Shown piece by piece: positions 27,041 to 34,429 of a stretch of DNA of 34,429 nucleotides. The notes beneath the pieces are model-generated. The model saw nothing but the letters and a program-made list of their open reading frames with translations. It made no database searches and was not told the DNA's origin. The translations under genes were made by a program, and so were the position numbers. The stretch's first letter is position 1. The number at the start of each line of letters is the position of its first letter. The stretch is from an uncultured Bacilli bacterium (GTDB lineage Bacteria > Bacillota_I > Bacilli_A > RF39 > UBA660). The stretch covers positions 1-34,429 of the forward strand of contig CANRDV010000011.1 in the NCBI GenBank assembly GCA_947629475.1, read 5' to 3'.

Positions 27041-27216
27041 TTAATATCTAACCTTTCCTAACAAAATTTTATCATTTTTTAGAATTAAAGTAAATAATAT
27101 TATTTAATTAAGTATATTTTACACTTTATATGTCAATTTTTTAATTATTCTTTAATAAGACCTTTAAAATACTTTTATTTTAATATATAATTATTATATA
27201 AATAGAAGGTGAATAT

Positions 27217-29427
27217 ATGAAAAAGAAAGAAAAAAAAGATGTTATAAATTTAGATGATTCAACCCCTAAAGAAGTAGAATTAGTTGCTTTAGAAAATACT
27301 GTTGAAATTAAAGAAGATATTAAATCAAGAGAAGATAAGTTAAATGACCCAGATTATGATTTTTCTTTAATTGATAAAAAACAACGTAAAAGAAAGAAAA
27401 AAGAACTTAAAGAAGATAATGTTATTTCTTTACAAGAAGAAAAAGAAATAGTTCCTGATAACTCTATAAATGAAATTAAAGAAGATAATGATAATTTTGA
27501 TATTAAAGAAAATAATCAAGTTAAATCTGAAAAAAGTAAATTATCTATTTTCTTATTAATATTATCTTTATTAGTACTTATATTTTATGCTTTTAATATT
27601 TATAAAAATTTAGATAAAACTAATCTAAATATTATTTCTCTTTTAACATCTACTAATGTAATATTTACTTTAATTAGTTTTATAGTAATTCTTATTTTAT
27701 TTAAACTAAATAATAAAAAAACAACTCCATATGTATTTTTTCTTACTTTAGTTTTAATAGGTTATACAATGTTTTCTACTTCTTATTCTGCTAAAGTAGA
27801 TACTTATGTTTTAGATTTTATTAATAAAGATATTAAAGAAGTTATGAATTGGGCAAAAGATAATAACTTAGAACTTGAAATATTACATGAATATAGTGAT
27901 ACTGTAGAAAAAAATCATGTTATTATGCAACAATATGGTATTACTACTTTAGTTAAAGATATTAAAACTTCTTTTCAAGTAACTATCTCAGATGGACCTA
28001 ATTTAGATAAAGAAATAATTGTTCCTAATATGACAGGATTAACATTTGATGAAGTAATGAAATATATTAAAGATAATAGTTTAAGTAATGTAGAAATAGA
28101 ATTTATTAAATCAGATGCTACGAGAGATACAGTTATAGAACAAGTTGGAAGTGGTACTATGAAAAGAAATGCTGAAATAAAGTTTATTTTCTCATATGGA
28201 CCAGATGAACTTGAAAAAGTACCAGTTAAAGATTTAAAGAATTTAAGTGAATTTGAAGCAACTGCTTATTTAAAAAGATATAATATTCCTTATGAAATAG
28301 AATATAAACATAGTAATGATATAGAAAAAGGTTATGTAATTAGTCAAAGTATAATAGAAAAAATAGTTGAAGATAAATTAACTTTAGTTATTTCTAAAGG
28401 ACAAGAAGTAATAGTTCCTGATTTATTAAATATGACAACAAATGAAATTACTAATTGGGCTATGGAAAATAATATAGATATTAAGTTTATTGAAGAATAT
28501 AATAAAGAAATAGAAACAGGTAAAGTTATAAAAGCATCTAAAGAAAAAGGTGATACAGTAGCAGAAGATGAAGTTATTGAAATAGTAATTTCTAAAGGAA
28601 GTTTAAAGATACCTAAGATTGAAAGTCTTGCAAGTTTTAAAATATGGGCAAATGAAAATAATATTAAATATGAAGAACAATATGAATTTAGTGATATTAA
28701 AAAGGATACAATAATTAAAGTCTTTCCAGAAGAAGGTTCTAATATTACTACTCTTGATACAGTTATTATAACTATCTCTAGAGGTAAACAAGTAACAGTT
28801 CCAAATCTAACAGGTTTATCTAAATCATCAATAGAAACTAAATGTAAGGAAGCTAAACTTAGTTGTACATTTACATATGGTTCTTATACAGAATCAACTA
28901 AAAGAGATATTTCTTTATATCAATCTAAACGCCAAGGAACTATAGTTGGTGAAGGAACTAATGTTACAATTACTCTTTCAAGTGGTATCTATGAAAAAGT
29001 AAATGTTCCTAGTTTTATAGGTAAAACTAAACAATCTATTCAATCAAGTTGTAATTCAATTGGATTAACTTGTAACTTTACTTATAATAATAAATTCTCT
29101 AATGAACCTAAAGATACAGCATTAAGTCAAGATAAAACAGGAACAGTTATTAAGGGAACAACAATTAATATAACTCTAAGTAAAGGTCAAGCTCAAACTT
29201 ATAATGTTGTAATAACTGGTGAATATCTATCTCAAGGTAATCCAGATAAAACAAAAGAAACTTTAAAATCTTTATTAGAATCTAAATGTCCAGGAGTTAA
29301 ATTTACATTTACATTTAAACCATCTAATTCAGGTATTGGTTATTTAAATGAAAATAGTCAAGTTAAAGTTGGTAATAATACTCTAACAGAAGGTAATACT
29401 TATAATATAATAATAAATAGTAATTAA
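27217..29427 (+). CDS. membrane protein with multiple extracellular PASTA domains, no kinase domain
   Basis: Charged N-terminus, several TM, then about seven PASTA-like repeats (VPNMTGLTFDEV, VPDLLNMTTNEI, VPNLTGLSKSSI, VPSFIGKTKQSI). Confidence 0.88.
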   Translation: MKKKEKKDVINLDDSTPKEVELVALENTVEIKEDIKSREDKLNDPDYDFSLIDKKQRKRKKKELKEDNVISLQEEKEIVPDNSINEIKEDNDNFDIKENNQVKSEKSKLSIFLLILSLLVLIFYAFNIYKNLDKTNLNIISLLTSTNVIFTLISFIVILILFKLNNKKTTPYVFFLTLVLIGYTMFSTSYSAKVDTYVLDFINKDIKEVMNWAKDNNLELEILHEYSDTVEKNHVIMQQYGITTLVKDIKTSFQVTISDGPNLDKEIIVPNMTGLTFDEVMKYIKDNSLSNVEIEFIKSDATRDTVIEQVGSGTMKRNAEIKFIFSYGPDELEKVPVKDLKNLSEFEATAYLKRYNIPYEIEYKHSNDIEKGYVISQSIIEKIVEDKLTLVISKGQEVIVPDLLNMTTNEITNWAMENNIDIKFIEEYNKEIETGKVIKASKEKGDTVAEDEVIEIVISKGSLKIPKIESLASFKIWANENNIKYEEQYEFSDIKKDTIIKVFPEEGSNITTLDTVIITISRGKQVTVPNLTGLSKSSIETKCKEAKLSCTFTYGSYTESTKRDISLYQSKRQGTIVGEGTNVTITLSSGIYEKVNVPSFIGKTKQSIQSSCNSIGLTCNFTYNNKFSNEPKDTALSQDKTGTVIKGTTINITLSKGQAQTYNVVITGEYLSQGNPDKTKETLKSLLESKCPGVKFTFTFKPSNSGIGYLNENSQVKVGNNTLTEGNTYNIIINSN

Positions 29428-29510
29428 AAATAAAACTGATAAAAATCTATATTTAATATTTTGGCTCTACAATTTCTAGTGGGGTGCCCAATTGGCTTCA
29501 AATCCATATA

Positions 29511-29567
29511 AAATAAGGGAAAAATTAAGATTTTTAGTAACTTAAAAATTTTCCCTTATTTTTTTCA
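29511..29567. terminator. strong terminator hairpin
   Basis: AAATAAGGGAAAAATTAAG ... CTTAAAAATTTTCCCTTATTTTTTT. Confidence 0.75.
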
Positions 29568-29602
29568 CCTTTTTATTCTAATTTCTTAAAAAAATATATT
29601 CA

Positions 29603-29812
29603 TCATTTCTTATCTATTTTAGAAAAAATTTTTCTATCACTTGAGTAACTTGGGGATAAAATTGCTAATGCTCTTAATCTAAAAAATTTAAAATTTTTAT
29701 ATTCAAAACCACTATCTACTATTTTACTAATTATGCCATTATTTCCTTCTGTAAATACATTTGAATATATTTCATTAGAAAATTCTTTGAAATAGATAAA
29801 TAATACTTGCAA
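29603..29812 (-). CDS. possible small ORF (69 aa, TTG start)
   Basis: AGGGG 5 bp before TTG; no recognised domain. Confidence 0.3.
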   Translation of the reverse strand: MQVLFIYFKEFSNEIYSNVFTEGNNGIISKIVDSGFEYKNFKFFRLRALAILSPSYSSDRKIFSKIDKK

Positions 29813-29857
29813 ATTAACCCCTTTTATGGTATTATATAGAACATTCGGAGGGGGATT

Positions 29858-30385
29858 ATGTTTAATATTTATAAGTTTTATAGTAATGATTTAGAAATAT
29901 TATTAAGTATTATTATAATAAGTTTATTATTTATAATAATCTATGATAAAGTTAAAAATAAAGGAAAGTTAGAAATATTCATTTTAAAATTAAAAGCTAA
30001 TATTTTAAATAAAGATAGTTGGCAATCTCAAGATATAAATAAAGATACTAAAGGAGTTGAACTTGATTTTATCTTAAGACTTTGTAATAATAAAAATAAT
30101 TATAATAGTTTATATGATTTTAATATAATAAAAAAAGATAAAGTAATAGAAAATAATTATTTATATCTTGCTGATACTATAAAAAGTATATCTGGTGCTA
30201 GTTCCTATGAAAAACTTAAAATAATTAATTTCTTACCTTATGAAGTTAAAGAATATCATTTAAAGATTAAATTAACTAAAGAAGAAATTAGTAATCTAAA
30301 GAAAAATCCTCTTATTATTAAATATAAAATAAGAGGAAAAACTAAAAAGATTAAACTTAATAAATATTTAATGAGTAACAAGTAA
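29858..30385 (+). CDS. hypothetical protein with N-terminal TM
   Basis: GGAGGGGG RBS; 175-aa ORF. Confidence 0.7.
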   Translation: MFNIYKFYSNDLEILLSIIIISLLFIIIYDKVKNKGKLEIFILKLKANILNKDSWQSQDINKDTKGVELDFILRLCNNKNNYNSLYDFNIIKKDKVIENNYLYLADTIKSISGASSYEKLKIINFLPYEVKEYHLKIKLTKEEISNLKKNPLIIKYKIRGKTKKIKLNKYLMSNK

Positions 30386-30400
30386 TTTGTTACTTTTTTA
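30374..30400 (+). terminator. rho-independent terminator
   Basis: AGTAACAA-gtaat-TTGTTACT followed by TTTTT. Confidence 0.65.
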
Positions 30401-31076
30401 TTTTTTTTACTTTAGGATATTTTTCTTGTAAATCTTGACTATTTAAATAAATAGTTTTCATTAAATCATAATTATTATCTAACATATAATCAAATTCTTC
30501 AATACTATCTGCATCTATCATTCTTTCTCCATATTCACTTTCAACTTTTCCCATTATTCTATCCTTTAATCTTATAAAAGGATAAGTTTTATTACCAAAT
30601 GGATACTTAGTTTTATCAAATATATAAAATTCTTTATCTATTAAATAAACTCTATCTTTATCTGTTAATATTCCAAGTTCTTTAATCATATCTTTATTAT
30701 ATAAAACTATTTTACTTATTCGATTATAACTAATAAATTTACCAAAGTTATCAAAGATAATTGCTCCATTATATTCTTTATTATTATAAGAATGAGTAAA
30801 TAAAACATTAAAATCTAAATAATGATATAAAGTTAATAAACAATAATTAATTCTTAATAAATAATTACCATTTTTAAAATAAATACCTAAGTTTTCTTCT
30901 TGATTAAAATTTTTATTCTTTAAAATATAAATATCTAATATTAAACTATCACAATCAGTTACCATAGTAAATTCATTTAAACTATAATTACAAGGTATAA
31001 TAATCATTCCTGTTTCTTTATCAATTAATCCTGATTGCATTTTCTTATAATCTCTGATTATTTCAACTTTTGCCAT
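30390..31076 (-). CDS. hypothetical protein
   Basis: 228-aa ORF with GGAGGG RBS. Confidence 0.75.
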   Translation of the reverse strand: MAKVEIIRDYKKMQSGLIDKETGMIIIPCNYSLNEFTMVTDCDSLILDIYILKNKNFNQEENLGIYFKNGNYLLRINYCLLTLYHYLDFNVLFTHSYNNKEYNGAIIFDNFGKFISYNRISKIVLYNKDMIKELGILTDKDRVYLIDKEFYIFDKTKYPFGNKTYPFIRLKDRIMGKVESEYGERMIDADSIEEFDYMLDNNYDLMKTIYLNSQDLQEKYPKVKKIKK

Positions 31077-31124
31077 ATTACCCTCCTAAATTGGTTATTA
31101 TACTAACACTTTTTATTTGTTTTG

Positions 31125-31985
31125 TCAAATTATTTTTAAAGCTTCTTTAATAGTATTATCAAAGTTATCTAAATCAACCTGCAACCAAGTAACATCCATT
31201 TGATGATTAAAAAATGTATATTGTCTTTTAATAAAATGTCTTGTATTAGTTTTAATTTGTTTAATAGCATCATCTAAACTTATTTCTTTATCTAAATATT
31301 TATATAATTCTTTATAACCAATTCCAGTTTTAATAGCTTTACTTCTTATTCCTCTTCTATGAAGTTTTCTTACTTCATCAACTAAACCTTCCTTAATCAT
31401 TTCATCAACTCTATTATCTACTACTTCATATAATTTACTTCTATCAATGGTTAAACCAATTATTTTAAAATCATACATTTTTTTATTAACATCACTTTTA
31501 TTATCGGTTTTATTTTCTATTTTATTTAATTCTCTTATTAATCTTTTTCGATTATTAACATGAATATCACAGTCTTTAACTTTTTTAATTCTATCAAGAA
31601 TTTCTTTATTAGTTAAATCATCATAAGTATTATTAATAGATTCTAAACCAAATTGATAATCATATAATAAACTTTTAATATAAAGTCCACTTCCTCCAAC
31701 AATTATGACATTACGATTTTCTTTCTTAAATTTATCAAGTAAACTTCTCCCATCTTGTTGATACCTATAAATATTATAATCTTCTCTTGGAGATACTATA
31801 TCAAATAAATAATGTTCTATCCCCTCTTTTTCACTTTCTTTAATCTTTGCTGTTCCGATATTCATATCTCGATATACTTGCATACTATCGGCATTCATAA
31901 TAACTGCATTTAGCTTTTTAGCTAAACTAATACTTAATTTTGTTTTCCCAACACCAGTTGGTCCTATTATAACTACTATTTTCAT
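31125..31985 (-). CDS. miaA: tRNA dimethylallyltransferase
   Basis: VIIGPTGVGKTKLSISLAKKLNAVIMNADSMQVYRDMNIGTAK; TGIGYKEL; NTRHFIKRQYTFF. Confidence 0.93.
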   Translation of the reverse strand: MKIVVIIGPTGVGKTKLSISLAKKLNAVIMNADSMQVYRDMNIGTAKIKESEKEGIEHYLFDIVSPREDYNIYRYQQDGRSLLDKFKKENRNVIIVGGSGLYIKSLLYDYQFGLESINNTYDDLTNKEILDRIKKVKDCDIHVNNRKRLIRELNKIENKTDNKSDVNKKMYDFKIIGLTIDRSKLYEVVDNRVDEMIKEGLVDEVRKLHRRGIRSKAIKTGIGYKELYKYLDKEISLDDAIKQIKTNTRHFIKRQYTFFNHQMDVTWLQVDLDNFDNTIKEALKII

Positions 31986-31986
31986 C

Positions 31987-32520
31987 TTAACCTCTATACA
32001 TTTTTAAAACTTTCTTTTTATTATTATTTAATCTATATTTATCTAATTCTTGACTATTAATTATTTTTATTTTTCTTAATAAATCTTTATCTATATTAAT
32101 ACCATATCCATTTATAATAATTTTATCAGTATATCTATTATATAAATTAATTATTAAATCTTGATAAAATTCATTATCTAAAATACTTTCTTCTTCTTTT
32201 ACTCTAAATAAACCTTTAATATATAACATTATACTATTAGTTATTAAATCTTCTTTATCATTAACTAAACCTTCATTATTAAATAAATAATCATGATACA
32301 TATAATCTTTATATATTTTAACTTTAATATTATTATCACTAAATAAATCTCGATTAGTTATTATTAAAGGAAAAGGTACTTTATTTAAATAATCTATATT
32401 TAAATTATGAATAGTATAATTACTATCTTTAATAAAGTTATCAATAATAATATTTCTTGTTACTCTTGCTTCTTTTATCTCTTTATTTAATTTAGATAAA
32501 TTAATATAATTATAATTCAT
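31987..32520 (-). CDS. hypothetical protein between mutL and miaA
   Basis: 177-aa ORF, tight spacing in an apparent operon. Confidence 0.75.
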   Translation of the reverse strand: MNYNYINLSKLNKEIKEARVTRNIIIDNFIKDSNYTIHNLNIDYLNKVPFPLIITNRDLFSDNNIKVKIYKDYMYHDYLFNNEGLVNDKEDLITNSIMLYIKGLFRVKEEESILDNEFYQDLIINLYNRYTDKIIINGYGINIDKDLLRKIKIINSQELDKYRLNNNKKKVLKMYRG

Positions 32521-32530
32521 AAAACCTCCT

Positions 32531-34315
32531 TTACATAGCTCTTTTAAACATTTTTTCTAAATCATATTTAGTATATGTAATAATAGTTGGTCTTCCATGA
32601 GGACAAGTAAATGGATTTTTAGTTTTTCTTAACTCACTTATTAAAAATTCTATATCTGGCATTGTAATAACATCACCAGCTTTAATACTCATCTTACAAG
32701 CAAGAGTAATTGAAACTTTTTCATTAAATTTATCTTCATCAAAATCTTCATTATTAACTATTACTTCGATTATTTTTTTAATGGCTAGAAGTGGTGCATA
32801 TTTAGGTAACCAAGTTGGATGAGACCTAATTATAATTGTATTATTTCCAAATTCTTCAAAATTAAATCCAAGTCTTTCTAGAATATCAAAATGTTTTTCT
32901 AAAATTAAATATTCACTATTAGGTAATTCTATTTTATAAGGTATTAAAACATCAATTGTATTCTTAGAATGCGTACTTAAAGCATGATAATACTTTTCAT
33001 AATTAATTCTTTCTGCTGCAGCATGTTGGTCTATTATAAACATACCATCTGGATTTTCACAGATAATATAAGTTCCATGTATTATTCCAATTGGATACAT
33101 ATTTTTTAGTCTTGTATCTTCATATTCTATATTTTCTTTATTATCTTTATTTTCTATATTATCTATATTTTCTTTATTATTTATATCACTCTTAGTAATA
33201 TCAAAATCAAATTTAATTTCTTCGAGTTTCTTATCTTTATCAAGTTCTCTATCATTTACTTCATAATTAACTTCTAAATTATCTTCATAATAGTTATCTT
33301 CAACATTATCTTCAATTGCTTTAGGAATTAAAGTCTTATTACTCAATCTATCACTTATAACTTTATTAATTAAATTAGTCAAAGAATCCATTTTTGAAAA
33401 CTTAACTTCCATCTTGGTTGGATGAACATTTACATCTACTAAAAAGGGGTCTACTTCTATTTTTAAAACAACATATGGACATCTATCTTTAAATATATAT
33501 GTGTGATATGCGTCTAGTATACATCTTACTATTTCATTACTTTTAACATAACGATTATTAACTAGTAAAGTTATTCCACTTCGATTACTTTTACTTAGTT
33601 CTGGATAGGATATATAACCACTTATTTTATAATCATCATTTTCTCCAACTATTTCCATCATTTTACTAGCAACAACTAGTCCATAGATATTATTAATTGT
33701 TTTTAATAAATCTCCATTACCACTTGTATTAATTAATTCTTTAGAGTCATTACTTAAAATAAATTTAATTGAAGGATAACTAAGTGCCATTTTACTTAGA
33801 TAATCACTTACGTTAGCAAGTTCCGTGTATAAACTTTTTAAATATTTAAGTCTAACTGGTGTATTATAAAATAAATTGCTAACAGTTATACTAGTTCCTT
33901 TTACTAAATCACATGATTTAACATCTTTTATAACTCCTCCTTCTAAAGTTACCATAGTACCTACTTTCCCATCAGAAGTTTTTAATAAAACATTAGAAAC
34001 ACTGGCAATTGAAGGAAGAGCTTCTCCACGAAATCCTAAAGAATTAATATTAAATAAATCATCAAGTGTTTTTAATTTACTTGTTGCGTGACGCGAAAAA
34101 GCCATAATACTATCTTCTTTATCCATTCCAATTCCATCATCAGTTACTTTAATTTCTTTAACTCCACTTTCAAGTAATTCGACTTTAATTATACTTGCAC
34201 CTGCATCAATTGAATTTTCAACTAATTCTTTAACAACATTCATTACTCTTTCAACAACTTCTCCGGCTGCTATTTTATTAGCCAAATCTTCATTCATTAC
34301 TTTAATTTTACTCAT
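32531..34315 (-). CDS. mutL: DNA mismatch repair protein MutL
   Basis: NEDLANKIAAGEVVERVMNVVKELVENSIDAGA, GFRGEALPSIASV; C-terminal CPHGRPT. Confidence 0.95.
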   Translation of the reverse strand: MSKIKVMNEDLANKIAAGEVVERVMNVVKELVENSIDAGASIIKVELLESGVKEIKVTDDGIGMDKEDSIMAFSRHATSKLKTLDDLFNINSLGFRGEALPSIASVSNVLLKTSDGKVGTMVTLEGGVIKDVKSCDLVKGTSITVSNLFYNTPVRLKYLKSLYTELANVSDYLSKMALSYPSIKFILSNDSKELINTSGNGDLLKTINNIYGLVVASKMMEIVGENDDYKISGYISYPELSKSNRSGITLLVNNRYVKSNEIVRCILDAYHTYIFKDRCPYVVLKIEVDPFLVDVNVHPTKMEVKFSKMDSLTNLINKVISDRLSNKTLIPKAIEDNVEDNYYEDNLEVNYEVNDRELDKDKKLEEIKFDFDITKSDINNKENIDNIENKDNKENIEYEDTRLKNMYPIGIIHGTYIICENPDGMFIIDQHAAAERINYEKYYHALSTHSKNTIDVLIPYKIELPNSEYLILEKHFDILERLGFNFEEFGNNTIIIRSHPTWLPKYAPLLAIKKIIEVIVNNEDFDEDKFNEKVSITLACKMSIKAGDVITMPDIEFLISELRKTKNPFTCPHGRPTIITYTKYDLEKMFKRAM

Positions 34316-34350
34316 AACTACAACACCTACTTATATTTTATGAACAAAAA

Positions 34351-34428
34351 TGATTTTTGAATAAATTCAAAAATCACTTGAAAGCCTCACGGCTTCCTTT
34401 TTCTACTTCATAGGATACTTTGTATCCT
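34351..34428. promoter_or_regulatory. cluster of three hairpins upstream of mutL, at window edge
   Basis: TGATTTTTGAA-taaa-TTCAAAAATCA (34351-34376), AAGCC-tcac-GGCTT (34382-34395), AGGATAC-ttt-GTATCCT (34412-34428). Confidence 0.5.
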
Positions 34429-34429
34429 C

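Noticed and set aside
28603-28791. 62-aa minus-strand ORF
   Set aside because: Antisense to the PASTA protein gene
33876-34091. 71-aa plus-strand ORF
   Set aside because: Antisense to mutL

Overview
This is an AT-rich, low-GC Bacillota/Mycoplasmatota-like window. The taxon is inferred from composition and gene content only. The right-hand part (about 19.6-34.4 kb) is mostly core-like: murC, a tcdA-like ThiF enzyme, miaA, mutL, a radical SAM protein, an alpha/beta hydrolase and a kinase-less PASTA protein. The left-hand part (1 to about 18.3 kb) is accessory DNA. It holds a Gfo/Idh/MocA-like protein with a LysR regulator, an intact IS element (TIRs plus a perfect 8-bp target duplication), a YolD/Y-family polymerase pair, and a long minus-strand series of small genes (XRE regulators with membrane tails, a mosaic membrane-anchored family, a VanZ-like protein, small TM proteins, a lipoprotein). 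The gene junctions in that series are punctuated by a roughly 17-bp repeat, ACAAATTACTATTTATC (GATAAATAGTAATTTGT on the coding strand). This cassette-like organisation is the best candidate for an undescribed system. A second candidate is an HEXXH protein and two XRE regulators next to a divergent operon of two orphan genes, with a GC-rich perfect palindrome in the control region. Three minus-strand structured-RNA candidates, tandem operator-like palindromes and a G8 tract in a small ORF are also reported. No tRNA, rRNA or CRISPR was recognised. No searches were run; family names come from motif recognition.
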